From contig NZ_LYBV02000039.1 in the NCBI RefSeq assembly GCF_001660705.2, positions 1 to 64,000 of the forward strand: a stretch of DNA of 64,000 bases. The letters are read 5' to 3'. The position numbers were made by a program, and so were the translations under genes. The notes under the pieces are model-generated. The model did no database searches. It worked only from the letters and a program-made list of their open reading frames with translations, and had not been told where the DNA came from. Source of the stretch: Saccharicrinis aurantiacus (GTDB lineage Bacteria; Bacteroidota; Bacteroidia; Bacteroidales; Marinilabiliaceae). Shown piece after piece: positions 52,510 to 62,248 of the stretch. How positions within the stretch are numbered: the stretch's first letter is position 1; each line of letters starts with the position of its first letter.

Positions 52510-54387
52510 ATGGATTTTAATTATGATATAATTGTAGTTGGTGGGGGGCATGCTGGATGTGAAGCAGCAGCTGCTGCTGCTAAATTAGGTTCGCGTACTT
52601 TATTAATTACGATGGATCTAAATAAAATTGCTCAAATGAGCTGTAATCCCGCTATTGGCGGTATTGCAAAGGGTCAAATTGTTCGTGAAATTGATGCTCT
52701 AGGTGGCTATACTGGTATTGTTACCGATAGGTCTTCTATTCAGTTTAAAATGCTCAATAGAAGTAAAGGACCAGCAATGTGGAGTCCTAGGGCTCAGTGT
52801 GATAGGATGGTTTTTTCTTCTAATTGGAGAAGTATACTAGAACAAACTGATAATTTATACTTTTGGCAAGATACTGTTGTAGATATTAATTTTAATGATA
52901 ATAAAGTAAGCTCTGTTCTTACGAAAATGGGAGTAGAGTTCTCTTGTAAATCTCTAATTCTTACGAATGGAACTTTCCTTGATGGATTAATGCATATAGG
53001 TAAAGTTCAGATGGAAGGCGGTCGTATTAGTGAGCCAAGTTCTTACGGACTTTCTAAAAAGCTTGCTGATTTTGGTTTTACTACCGGACGCATGAAAACA
53101 GGAACACCCGTTCGTATAGATGGCAGAACTATTGATTACTCTAAATGTATTGAGCAACCAGGCGAAGAAACATTCTATAAATTCTCCTATTTACCAAATG
53201 AAGTTAGCCCGCTTCAACAAAAAAGTTGTTGGTTAACCTATACTAATTCTAATGTACATGATACTTTACGTAGTGATCTTGATAGTTCTCCTATGTATGA
53301 TGGTACTATCGAAAGCATAGGTCCGAGATATTGCCCTAGTATAGAAACAAAAATTGTAACCTTTGCTGAAAAAGATAAACATCAATTACATTTGGAACCA
53401 GAGGGGGAGACCACAATTGAATATTATTTAAATGGTTTTAGTAGTTCATTACCTTGGCAAACTCAGATACAAGCATTAAAAGATATTCCTGGATTAGAGA
53501 ATGCATCTATTTTTAGACCTGGCTATGCTATAGAATATGATTATTTTCCTCCAACACAGCTTTATCATACCTTACAAACCAAATTGGTTGATAATATGTA
53601 TTTTGCTGGCCAAATTAATGGAACTACTGGATATGAAGAAGCCGCTTCTCAAGGTTTAATGGCCGGTATAAATGCCCATCAGAAAATTAATAATTTAGAG
53701 AAGTTTACACTCGGTAGGGATGAAGCTTATATTGGTGTTTTAATTGACGACCTAGTTACTAAAGGTGTTGATGAACCTTATAGAATGTTTACATCGCGTG
53801 CGGAATATAGAATATTATTGCGTCAAGATGATGCTGACTTTAGATTAACTCCTAAATCTCATAAGATTGGTCTTGCAACAGATTCGCGTCTTGAATTATT
53901 AAACGCCAAGATTGAACAACGCGATTCAGTAATCAAGTTCCTTGAGGATTTTAGTATTAAGCCAAAATTTATAAATGAATTTCTTCAAACTAAAAACACT
54001 TCCGTTTTAAAACAAACAGTTAAATTGAAAGATATTTTAACTCGTCCTCAAATTTCTATTTTTGAACTTGCAAAAACTATTGAGCCTTTTAATAAATTTC
54101 TAGATTCAATTGATAAGGAGAGATATGATGAAATTCTTGATGCTGCAGAAATACTTATAAAGTACTCGGGCTATATTTCAAGAGAAAAGTTGATGGCTGA
54201 AAAATTAACACGTTTAGAAAATCTTAAAATACAAGGTCGGTTTAATTATAGCGAACTTAATTCATTATCTACTGAAGCACGACAAAAACTCGCTAAATTA
54301 AATCCTGAAACAATTGGTCAAGCCAGTAGAATATCTGGTGTTAGTCCGAGTGATATAAATGTATTATTGGTATTAATGGGACGTTAA
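52510..54387 (+). CDS. mnmG: tRNA uridine-5-carboxymethylaminomethyl modification enzyme MnmG (GidA)
   Basis: 625 residues. FAD-binding [87 protein letters not shown] and the C-terminal GidA_assoc segment. With MnmE it makes cmnm5U at the wobble base. mnmG is often near the replication origin in bacteria; here it is 10 kb right of the proposed oriC and immediately followed by a parS site. Confidence 0.97.
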   Translation: MDFNYDIIVVGGGHAGCEAAAAAAKLGSRTLLITMDLNKIAQMSCNPAIGGIAKGQIVREIDALGGYTGIVTDRSSIQFKMLNRSKGPAMWSPRAQCDRMVFSSNWRSILEQTDNLYFWQDTVVDINFNDNKVSSVLTKMGVEFSCKSLILTNGTFLDGLMHIGKVQMEGGRISEPSSYGLSKKLADFGFTTGRMKTGTPVRIDGRTIDYSKCIEQPGEETFYKFSYLPNEVSPLQQKSCWLTYTNSNVHDTLRSDLDSSPMYDGTIESIGPRYCPSIETKIVTFAEKDKHQLHLEPEGETTIEYYLNGFSSSLPWQTQIQALKDIPGLENASIFRPGYAIEYDYFPPTQLYHTLQTKLVDNMYFAGQINGTTGYEEAASQGLMAGINAHQKINNLEKFTLGRDEAYIGVLIDDLVTKGVDEPYRMFTSRAEYRILLRQDDADFRLTPKSHKIGLATDSRLELLNAKIEQRDSVIKFLEDFSIKPKFINEFLQTKNTSVLKQTVKLKDILTRPQISIFELAKTIEPFNKFLDSIDKERYDEILDAAEILIKYSGYISREKLMAEKLTRLENLKIQGRFNYSELNSLSTEARQKLAKLNPETIGQASRISGVSPSDINVLLVLMGR

Positions 54388-54403
54388 TGTTCCACGTGGA
54401 ACT
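54388..54403. other. Chromosomal parS site (TGTTCCACGTGGAACT)
   Basis: 14 of 16 bases match TGTTTCACGTGAAACA counting the compensating T-to-C/A-to-G pair, and the site is a perfect 14-bp palindrome, a common parS variant. It lies in the 22-bp gap between mnmG and ade, so not explained by coding. Confidence 0.8.
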
Positions 54404-54409
54404 TAAATT

Positions 54410-56032
54410 ATGATTTACGAAGGTAATATTGTTGATGTTATTAATTCTCGAATTTTTAAGGGAAGGATAGAAGTCAAAGATGGATTAGTTTTTAAGGTTG
54501 AGGAACGCGATACGGTTTCTGATAACTATATTTTACCAGGACTAGTTGATTCTCATGTTCATATTGAGAGTTCAATGTTAACGCCTAGTCAGTTTTCTAA
54601 ACTGGTTGTTCCACGTGGAACGGTGGCTGTAGTTACCGACCCTCATGAAATAGCTAATGTGTTGGGTATTGAGGGGGTTGATTATATGATTAAGGATGCA
54701 GAACAAACACCCTTAAAATGCTTCTTTGGTGCCCCATCGTGTGTGCCAGCAACTCCTTTTGAGTCGAGTGGGGCCGTTTTGAATAGTGATGATATACAGA
54801 AGCTATTAGAAAGGGATGATATTTGGTTTCTGTCAGAAATGATGAATTTTCCAGGGGTAATAAATCAAGACGAAGAAGTACTTAGTAAAATTAAAGCTGC
54901 CCATAGAAGTGGGAAGAAAATTGATGGTCATGCACCAGGAATAGTTGGGGAAGGTTTGCGTAAATACGCGCAAGCAGGCATCAGTTCTGATCACGAATGT
55001 GTATCAACAGAAGAAGCTATTGAAAAAATAAATAGAGGTATTACCGTTCAAATAAGAGAGGGTAGTGCTGCAAAAAACTTCGATATTTTAGCTGATTTAT
55101 TTCGAACTCATCCTGATGAAGTAATGCTTTGTACTGATGATAGTCATCCTGATGAGATTATAAATAAAGGTCATATAGATAAAATTATAAAGAAGGGTAT
55201 TGCACAAGGTTATGATATTATGTCGCTATTAAGAGCCGCAACATTAAAACCAATTCAACATTATAATTTACCTGTTGGTTTGTTAAGGAAGGGGGATGCC
55301 GCAGATTTTATTATTATAGATAACTTGACTGATTTTAATATTCTAGAAACATATATAAACGGAACGTGTGTTTATAATAATACTTTAAAGTTTGAGGTTG
55401 AAAAATCTACACCTATTAATAATTTTAATATTAGTTCGCTTTCAGAATGTGATATAAAAATTGAAAACCAAATAGGGAAGAAGGTTAGGGTTATTGTTCC
55501 AGTAGATGGTGATTTGTTAACTGATGAGTATTTGTGGGAAACCAATTCTGAAGATGAATATTTGCAACCTTTAGTGGGAGATGACATATTAAAGATTGTT
55601 GTTGTTAATCGTTATAAGTCTGAAAAACCAATTGTTGGATTCATTAAAAATATTGGAATTAAAGCAGGTGCTTTTGCTTGTAGTGTAGCTCACGATAGTC
55701 ATAACTTGATTGCGGTTGGAGTGGATGATCAATCAATAGTTGAAGCATTAAATGCTATTATTGAAGAGAAAGGTGGAATTTCTGTAAAAGACGATTCGGG
55801 GGTAGATATACTCCCTCTAGAGGTGGCTGGTTTAATGACTGCATCCGATGGAGTAGAGGTAGCTCGAAAGTATGAGCAGTTAAATACGAAGGTTCAAAAG
55901 TTAGGATCTCCTTTAAAAGCTCCTTTTATGACTGTTTCATTTATGTCCTTATTAGTTATCCCATCTCTTAAAATAGGAGATAAAGGTTTATTCGATGTAA
56001 ATAGATTCTCGTTTACTAGTTTATTTGTTTAA
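54410..56032 (+). CDS. ade: Adenine deaminase
   Basis: 540 residues. Amidohydrolase metal motif LPGLVDSHVHIESSMLTP (about 43-60), VVPRGTVAVVTDPHEIANV, KIDGHAPGI, GISSDHECVST, CTDDSHPDE and C-terminal SVAHDSHNLIAVG. Hydrolyses adenine to hypoxanthine and ammonia. The stop overlaps the uvrC start (TAATG), so both are co-translated. The VVPRGT codons contain the third parS-like palindrome. Confidence 0.95.
   Translation: MIYEGNIVDVINSRIFKGRIEVKDGLVFKVEERDTVSDNYILPGLVDSHVHIESSMLTPSQFSKLVVPRGTVAVVTDPHEIANVLGIEGVDYMIKDAEQTPLKCFFGAPSCVPATPFESSGAVLNSDDIQKLLERDDIWFLSEMMNFPGVINQDEEVLSKIKAAHRSGKKIDGHAPGIVGEGLRKYAQAGISSDHECVSTEEAIEKINRGITVQIREGSAAKNFDILADLFRTHPDEVMLCTDDSHPDEIINKGHIDKIIKKGIAQGYDIMSLLRAATLKPIQHYNLPVGLLRKGDAADFIIIDNLTDFNILETYINGTCVYNNTLKFEVEKSTPINNFNISSLSECDIKIENQIGKKVRVIVPVDGDLLTDEYLWETNSEDEYLQPLVGDDILKIVVVNRYKSEKPIVGFIKNIGIKAGAFACSVAHDSHNLIAVGVDDQSIVEALNAIIEEKGGISVKDDSGVDILPLEVAGLMTASDGVEVARKYEQLNTKVQKLGSPLKAPFMTVSFMSLLVIPSLKIGDKGLFDVNRFSFTSLFV
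54607..54622. other. Second parS-like palindrome, inside ade (TGTTCCACGTGGAACG)
   Basis: Same 14-bp palindrome GTTCCACGTGGAAC as the site 219 bp upstream. It encodes part of VVPRGT, a segment conserved in adenine deaminase, so protein coding alone could produce it; the pair spacing nevertheless looks like a parS doublet. Confidence 0.6.
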
Positions 56033-57849
56033 TGGATAAAAGTATCAATCCTAAGATTGACTTCTTAAAGCAAAAGATAGCTGTATTACCATCAGACCCG
56101 GGAGTATACCAATACTTTAATTCTGATGGTAAAATCATTTATGTTGGCAAAGCTAAAAATCTTAAAAAGCGCGTTTCCTCTTACTTTGTTCGTAGGCCAG
56201 AGAATGGTAAAACAGCTATTTTAGTTCGTAATATTGCCAATATAGAACATATTGTAGTAGGTAGTGAAGAGGATGCCTTACTACTCGAAAATAACTTAAT
56301 AAAGAAATATCAGCCTCGTTATAATGTGCTGCTGAAGGATGATAAATCATATCCTTGGATAGTTATAAAGAATGAAAACTTTCCACGCGTATTCTCTACT
56401 CGCAATGTAATTAAGGATGGTAGTTTATATTTTGGTCCTTACACTTCCACAACTATGGTTAGGACATTACTTGATTTGTTCAAATCACTCTATCCTTTAC
56501 GAAATTGTAAGCTAAATCTTTCTCCAAATAAAATTGCAGAGGGTAAATATAAGGTCTGTTTGGAGTATCATCTAGGTAACTGCAAGGGGCCATGTATAGG
56601 TGAGTATGATGAAGAGTCATATCGCAAAAACATTGATGCTATTAAGAATATTCTTAGGGGTAATATTGGTTCTGTTATAAAATATCTGAAGGAATTGATG
56701 ATGGCTTATGCTGCTGATTTTAAGTTTGAAGATGCTGAAGAAATAAAGCAAAAGATTAATCAGCTTAGTTCTTATCAAAGTAAATCAACTGTTGTTAGTT
56801 CTAATATTACTAACATTGATGTTTATTCAATCATTCATGATGAAGAATCTGCCTATATTAATTTTTTAAAGGTGGTAAATGGAGCCATTATTCAAGCACA
56901 TACAATTGAACTTAAAAAGCGCCTTAACGAATCCAAAGAGCAGTTGTTATCAATAGCAATTACAGAAATTAGGGAGCGATTACATAGTACATCTCGAGAG
57001 GTAATTGTAAATGTAAAGCCCGATACTGATTTTAAAAACATTAAGTTCAGCATTCCCCAAAAGGGTGATAAACGAAATTTGTTAGAATTATCTGAGCGCA
57101 ATGTTAAGTATTATAGACTCGAAAAGTTAAAGCAGCAATCTATACGAAAGAAAGAAACTCGAGAAGAGCGATTAATGAACACAATGCAGAAAGATCTTCG
57201 TTTGCCTTATTTGCCAAAGCATATTGAATGTTTTGATAATTCAAATATTCAAGGTGCGTTTCCTGTTGCTGCTTGTGTTGTTTTTAAGAATGGTAAACCT
57301 AGTAAGAAAGATTACCGTCATTTTAATATTAAAACAGTTGTAGGTCCTGATGATTTTGCATCGATGGAGGAGATATTAAAACGACGTTATTCACGATTAC
57401 TTGCAGAAAACGAATCTTTACCGCAGCTAATAATTATTGATGGAGGAAAAGGGCAATTGGGAGCTGCCATGAAATCGTTAAGAGAAATAGGTGTGACAGA
57501 TCAGGTTTCTGTTATAGGAATAGCAAAACGACTAGAAGAAATATTTTTTCCAGGTGACCCTATTCCTTTATATCTTGATAAAAATTCAGAGTCATTAAAA
57601 GTTATTCAGCACGCTCGAAACGAAGCGCACAGATTTGGAATAACTTTTCATCGTAATCAGCGTTCTAAGAATTTTGTATCGTCGGAATTAGATGAGATAA
57701 AAGGAATTGGGGATAAGACAAAAGAGAAGCTGTTATCTACTTTTAAATCGGTAGATCAGCTAAAGAAGCAGGATTTAGATAGTATAAAACTTGTGATAGG
57801 TTTATCAAAAGCAACACTTGTTTATAACTATTTTAAGACTAAAAAATAG
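56032..57849 (+). CDS. uvrC: UvrABC system subunit C
   Basis: 605 residues. GIY-YIG domain (LPSDPGVYQYF, IIYVGKAKNLKKRVSSYF at about 17-55), Cys-rich CLEYHLGNCKGPC, UVR motif near 210, RNase H-like C-nuclease with ECFDNSNIQGAFPVA, LIIIDGGKGQLGAA and HRFGITFHRNQR, and C-terminal helix-hairpin-helix (ELDEIKGIGDKTKEKLL). Makes both incisions in nucleotide excision repair. The 3' end overlaps the convergent lplA gene by 11 bp. Confidence 0.96.
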   Translation: MDKSINPKIDFLKQKIAVLPSDPGVYQYFNSDGKIIYVGKAKNLKKRVSSYFVRRPENGKTAILVRNIANIEHIVVGSEEDALLLENNLIKKYQPRYNVLLKDDKSYPWIVIKNENFPRVFSTRNVIKDGSLYFGPYTSTTMVRTLLDLFKSLYPLRNCKLNLSPNKIAEGKYKVCLEYHLGNCKGPCIGEYDEESYRKNIDAIKNILRGNIGSVIKYLKELMMAYAADFKFEDAEEIKQKINQLSSYQSKSTVVSSNITNIDVYSIIHDEESAYINFLKVVNGAIIQAHTIELKKRLNESKEQLLSIAITEIRERLHSTSREVIVNVKPDTDFKNIKFSIPQKGDKRNLLELSERNVKYYRLEKLKQQSIRKKETREERLMNTMQKDLRLPYLPKHIECFDNSNIQGAFPVAACVVFKNGKPSKKDYRHFNIKTVVGPDDFASMEEILKRRYSRLLAENESLPQLIIIDGGKGQLGAAMKSLREIGVTDQVSVIGIAKRLEEIFFPGDPIPLYLDKNSESLKVIQHARNEAHRFGITFHRNQRSKNFVSSELDEIKGIGDKTKEKLLSTFKSVDQLKKQDLDSIKLVIGLSKATLVYNYFKTKK

Positions 57850-58813
57850 CCTCAATAATTTGTTCTGATGATAAGTCTTTACTCTCATCATTTAAGTTGT
57901 TTAACGCCTTGTATAGAAGTTCTGGATGGTGTTTAGTATTTTGAAGTGTAGTTTCAATAGCTTCAATCATTTTCTGATCCTTAGAGTTACCTTTAAGTTT
58001 AGCATCTGTAATTATTCCTTTATTCACTTTCATGCTAATTTCAAATCGTTTTCCGTTATTACCTTTAATACGTTTTTTAAGTTCGAATTTTGGACCATAA
58101 GCAAAGTTCCAATCCCAAGTATTGTACTTATCGTTTGACAGGGTATTGATGATATCACCCTCTTCATTATTTAATGTTTTATATTCTGCACTGTAATTTT
58201 CACTAATGAATTTAGCCAATCCTTTTACGAACTCATCAACCGTTAATTCATCCTTCAGATGACTTTTTATGTTGGTAACTTTACTTCTAACCGATTTTAC
58301 TGCTTTATCTTTGAATTTAAGAGGATCATTTTTTAAGCTATTTGTAAGTGCAGAAAGTTCACTTTCGAAGAGTAGTGTACCGTGATGCATAACTCTACTT
58401 TTAAAAACATGACACGCATTACCGCTTATTTTCGACCCTTCAATTAATATATCATTTCGCCCTCCAAGATGAGCATTTATATTTATCGACTTTAAAAAGT
58501 CAACCATAGGTTGGGTGTGTTTTTTAAAATTAATCAATTCGCGTTTTGCTCCGGTTGTAATAAAGCAGAAATTAATATTGCCCTTATCATGAAAAACTGT
58601 ACCTCCACCAGATAGTCTCCTTACAACTGGAATATTATTTTGAATTACATAATTATAATTAATTTCAGAAAGTGTATTTTGATGTTTTCCCACAACTATA
58701 CTTTTTGAATTAATATATAGGAAGAATATATCTTCAGAACAATTTTTCAAAAGGTACTCTTCGGTGGCAATATTATAATAAGGATCGTCAGTTTTACTGA
58801 GTATGATTTTCAT
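57839..58813 (-). CDS. lplA: Lipoate-protein ligase A
   Basis: 324 residues. LplA signatures NIATEEYLLKN, VGKHQNTLSEINY, VRRLSGGGTVFHDKGNINF (about 63-81), GRNDILIEGSKISGNACHV and MHHGTLLF. The C-terminal domain (about 245-324) is present, so it is a full-length ligase using lipoyl-AMP. Attaches lipoate to dehydrogenase E2 and GcvH proteins. The one leftward gene of the right arm of the window. Confidence 0.92.
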   Translation of the reverse strand: MKIILSKTDDPYYNIATEEYLLKNCSEDIFFLYINSKSIVVGKHQNTLSEINYNYVIQNNIPVVRRLSGGGTVFHDKGNINFCFITTGAKRELINFKKHTQPMVDFLKSININAHLGGRNDILIEGSKISGNACHVFKSRVMHHGTLLFESELSALTNSLKNDPLKFKDKAVKSVRSKVTNIKSHLKDELTVDEFVKGLAKFISENYSAEYKTLNNEEGDIINTLSNDKYNTWDWNFAYGPKFELKKRIKGNNGKRFEISMKVNKGIITDAKLKGNSKDQKMIEAIETTLQNTKHHPELLYKALNNLNDESKDLSSEQIIEAIF

Positions 58814-59091
58814 ATTGTAAGCTAATTGTACGTGTTAAAATAAATATTGAATTCTAAAGCCCTTAAATCTAAATAATTAAGATTGATAAGTTGATTTAAG
58901 TTACTGTTGTTTAGTTGATTATATTTATTATTTTTTTGTAATATTAATGAACATTTATTTTCATAAAATAGATTCTAAAAAGCATTCTTTTGAGAATATA
59001 AGTATAAATGTAACTAATTTGTTTATTCGGGGTAAACTTTTAATCTATTTGAATAGTTTTACCAAAAATGGATTAAAGATTAAAAATTGAA

Positions 59092-59544
59092 ATGAGATTA
59101 ATTATTCAGCGTGTAAGTAAAGCCTCGGTAACAATTAATAAAATTGTTAAATCATCGATTTCTGATGGTTTATTGATTCTACTGGGAATTGGCAATGACG
59201 ATTCGAATGAAGATATTAATTGGCTCGCCAACAAAGTTTCGAATATTCGAATTTTTGACGATGAAGATGGAATTATGAATAAATCGATTTTAGAGACCGA
59301 AGGTGATATTATTGTTGTTAGTCAATTCACCTTAATGGCAAAAACTAAAAAGGGAAATAGGCCGTCATATATTAACGCCGCTTCTCCCGAAATATCCATT
59401 CCATTATATGAACAATTCGTTAATCATTTGAGTACTTTAATAGGTAAGCAAGTATATACCGGAGAATTCGGAGCAGATATGGACGTTAATTTAAATAATG
59501 ATGGACCTGTAACTATTATTATTGATAGTAAAAATAGAGAGTAA
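59092..59544 (+). CDS. dtd: D-aminoacyl-tRNA deacylase
   Basis: 150 residues. MRLIIQRVSKASVTI start, ISDGLLILLGI, VSQFTLMAKTKKGNRPSY (SQxT motif) and the C-terminal GADMDVNLNNDGPVTIII (NxGP motif). Removes D-amino acids from tRNA. The 278-bp divergent gap to lplA shows no structure beyond AT-richness. Confidence 0.95.
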   Translation: MRLIIQRVSKASVTINKIVKSSISDGLLILLGIGNDDSNEDINWLANKVSNIRIFDDEDGIMNKSILETEGDIIVVSQFTLMAKTKKGNRPSYINAASPEISIPLYEQFVNHLSTLIGKQVYTGEFGADMDVNLNNDGPVTIIIDSKNRE

Positions 59545-59579
59545 CTCAATAAAAGCGTATTTTTTTCGTTACGATTTCA

Positions 59580-60752
59580 ATGAATAAACCCGAGATAAGT
59601 ATAATTATAGTTGGATATAATGCTGCAGCATTCTTAAAGTTAACCTTGTTTGCAGTTAAAAAATCAATTGAAAATTTAAAAGCAGAGGTTATTTTCATTG
59701 ATAATTCTAACAATCCTGAGTTGGTCTCTTTGGTAACAACCAATTTTCCTTTTGTACATGTGATAGGTAATAATGTGAATTTAGGGTTTGGAGGTGCAAA
59801 TAACCTTGGATTACGCTATTGTAAATCAGATTTGGCACTTCTCTTGAATCCTGACACTATAATTACAGAAAGTGCTTTAAATCGTGTCATCCAATATTAT
59901 AGAAATAATAGTACGATTGGAGGAATTGGCCTTAGAATGATTAATGGGACAGGTTCCTTTTTACGTGAATCAAAACGTGGATTCCCCGATATTTTCACCT
60001 CTTTCTGTAAGTTCAGTGGTTTGGCTAAGTTCTTTCCAAATAACACTAATTTTACTAGGTATTATGCGGGGCATATAGATGAGTTTGATATTCATAAAAC
60101 CGATATACTTGCGGGAGCCTTTATGACTCTACCACGATTAAAAAGTGGGGACTTCTTATTATTTGATACTTCTTTTTTTATGTATGGAGAGGATGTTGAC
60201 TTGTCCTACAGATTACAGCAGAACTTTGGAGAAAATATATACATAGGTGATGAATCAATAATTCATTTTAAAGGGAAAAGTACTGAGGCATCTACACATA
60301 TTATTTATCATTTTTTCCACTCTATGTGGATATTTTACAAACTTCATATTAAACCTCAAAAGAATATTGTTACCAATGCTACTGTTTATTTAGGGATTAA
60401 AGGTTTATCCTATTTTCAGATGTTTCGATCGAAATATTTAGATCTTTTTAGTAGAAATAAAACTATTAATGGAACAGAATTCGATATAAGACTTATTTCA
60501 AATAATCATTCTGTAAAAAAGTATCTAAGTAACTTGCCAATGTCTAGAAATATAAATATCAGTACTTCGCTCAAAATCGATTCTGAACAACTCATTATAT
60601 TTGATTTGAACTTTATTAATCAAGAGTCGGTTATTTCTTTTATGCAGGATAATTGTGGTAAATATAAATTTGGTTTTTTAACCCATGATTATTCCAACCT
60701 TATAATGAGTGAAAGTTCTTTTGATAAGGGGCAAGTATATGCTTTAAAATAA
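59580..60752 (+). CDS. Family 2 glycosyltransferase
   Basis: 390 residues. N-terminal GT-A domain: ISIIIVGYNAAAFLKLTLF, EVIFIDNSNN, NVNLGFGGANNLGLRY, ALLLNPDTII (DxD-like) and FLREsKRGF, FFMYGEDVDLSYRL near 205. The last 130 residues are an unusual non-catalytic tail. The rhamnosyltransferase-like layout suggests cell-wall or O-antigen sugars, but donor and acceptor are unknown. It starts 35 bp after dtd. Confidence 0.88.
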   Translation: MNKPEISIIIVGYNAAAFLKLTLFAVKKSIENLKAEVIFIDNSNNPELVSLVTTNFPFVHVIGNNVNLGFGGANNLGLRYCKSDLALLLNPDTIITESALNRVIQYYRNNSTIGGIGLRMINGTGSFLRESKRGFPDIFTSFCKFSGLAKFFPNNTNFTRYYAGHIDEFDIHKTDILAGAFMTLPRLKSGDFLLFDTSFFMYGEDVDLSYRLQQNFGENIYIGDESIIHFKGKSTEASTHIIYHFFHSMWIFYKLHIKPQKNIVTNATVYLGIKGLSYFQMFRSKYLDLFSRNKTINGTEFDIRLISNNHSVKKYLSNLPMSRNINISTSLKIDSEQLIIFDLNFINQESVISFMQDNCGKYKFGFLTHDYSNLIMSESSFDKGQVYALK

Positions 60753-60770
60753 TTAACTTAAGTATTTAAT

Positions 60771-61091
60771 ATGACAATAGAAGAAGCTCAAAAACAAGTA
60801 GATAATTGGATTAATACTATTGGTGTAAGATACTTTAACGAGTTAACTAATATGGCTATTTTAACCGAAGAAGTCGGTGAATTGGCCCGAGTTATTTCTC
60901 GACAGTATGGTGAGCAAAGTATTAAAAAAGGTGAAGAATTAAACCTTGCTGATGAAATGGCAGATGTTTTGTGGGTGTTACTTTGCTTGGCTAATCAAAC
61001 TGGTGTTGATTTAACAAAAGCTTTAGAGGATAATATAAAGAAGAAAACCTTAAGAGATAAGGATAGACATAAGAATAACGAAAAATTATAA
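60771..61091 (+). CDS. MazG-like nucleotide pyrophosphohydrolase
   Basis: 106 residues. The all-alpha NTP pyrophosphatase motifs LTEEVGELARVIS (about 28-40) and LADEMADVLWVLLCLA (about 63-78) bind Mg. Short single-domain form of the MazG/iMazG group. Probably house-cleaning of a non-canonical (d)NTP. 18 bp after the glycosyltransferase gene and 9 bp before deoC. Confidence 0.88.
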   Translation: MTIEEAQKQVDNWINTIGVRYFNELTNMAILTEEVGELARVISRQYGEQSIKKGEELNLADEMADVLWVLLCLANQTGVDLTKALEDNIKKKTLRDKDRHKNNEKL

Positions 61092-61100
61092 TAGAATAAG

Positions 61101-61991
61101 ATGGAAGAAATATTTGAAAAATACCCTTATCAATTAAACGATGAATTGATTAAAGCTGAAATTGAAAATATTATATCATCAAATATAGACCTGAATAAGG
61201 ATGTAGATGCTTTAAAAACTATTTTTAGCTGCATTGATTTAACAACATTAAGTCCTACAGATTCAGTTAAATCAGTAACTGCCTTTGTTGAGAAAGTAAA
61301 TCAGTTTTCTAAGGAATATGCAGAAATGCCAAATGTTGCAGCTATTTGTGTATTTCCTAATTATGCGGATACTGTAAAAACAGTTTTAAAAGTAGAAGGA
61401 GTTAATAGGGCAGTTGTATCTGCCGGTTTTCCTAACTCACAGGCCTTACAATCAATTAAGGTTACTGAGACTTCATTAGCAATTGATGGAGGCGCTAACG
61501 AAATAGATGTGGTAATTTCTATAGGAGAATTCTTCGAAGGTAATTATAAGCACGTTTTTGATGAGTTAGTGAAGCTAAAAGAAGCATGTGGCGATGTTCA
61601 TTTAAAAGTTATTTTGGAAACAGGTTTATTAAATGATCCTGAATTAATTTGGAAAGCTTCGATGCTTGCAATGGAAGCCGGTGCCGATTTTATAAAAACT
61701 AGTACAGGTAAAGTTGACCCAGCAGCAACTCACGAAGCGGCTTACGTAATGAGTAAGGCAATTAAAGAATATACAGCGCAGTCGGGTAGAGTAGTAGGTT
61801 TAAAGCCGGCTGGAGGCATCTCAACAACGAGTAATGCTGTTGCATATTATTCAATTGTTAAAGAAGTACTAGGTACAATGTGGTTAAATAATACTTGGTT
61901 CCGTATTGGAGCAAGCAGACTAGCAAATGAATTGCTAAATGATATTTTAAAATTAAATGGAGAGGCTAAAGAAACAGTGAAGTTCTTTTAA
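61101..61991 (+). CDS. deoC: Deoxyribose-phosphate aldolase
   Basis: 296 residues. CIDLTTLSPTDSVKSV, AICVFPNYADTV, EIDVVISIGEFFEG, LKVILETGLL with the Schiff-base Lys region and ADFIKTSTGKVDPAATHE (second catalytic Lys, about 205) are DeoC class I signatures; GLKPAGGIST follows. The N-terminal 50 residues make it longer than the E. coli enzyme (259), as in other Bacteroidota. Cleaves deoxyribose 5-phosphate. A rho-independent terminator follows. Confidence 0.95.
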   Translation: MEEIFEKYPYQLNDELIKAEIENIISSNIDLNKDVDALKTIFSCIDLTTLSPTDSVKSVTAFVEKVNQFSKEYAEMPNVAAICVFPNYADTVKTVLKVEGVNRAVVSAGFPNSQALQSIKVTETSLAIDGGANEIDVVISIGEFFEGNYKHVFDELVKLKEACGDVHLKVILETGLLNDPELIWKASMLAMEAGADFIKTSTGKVDPAATHEAAYVMSKAIKEYTAQSGRVVGLKPAGGISTTSNAVAYYSIVKEVLGTMWLNNTWFRIGASRLANELLNDILKLNGEAKETVKFF

Positions 61992-62011
61992 TTTCTATAA
62001 AACTTTAAATT

Positions 62012-62044
62012 AAAACCAGTATCCGATTGATGCTGGTTTTTTTG
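62012..62044 (+). terminator. Terminator after deoC
   Basis: Stem AACCAGTATC/GATGCTGGTT (one mismatch) with a 5-nt loop, followed by T7. Confidence 0.85.
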
Positions 62045-62248
62045 TGCTCAATACTTTCTCCAGTATTATATTTTTGAATTCCGTCATAAGCAATAAAACA
62101 AGCCCTTCTTGTTATGATTGATAGTATTGTTATAGTGAGTTGAGCAGGTTTAACCATACTCTATTATATTTTTTATAAGTTTGAAGTAAATATTAGCCGT
62201 AATTGCGCTATCAGTGCGTAATTTGGTGTTTGTTTCTAATTAAAGTAA

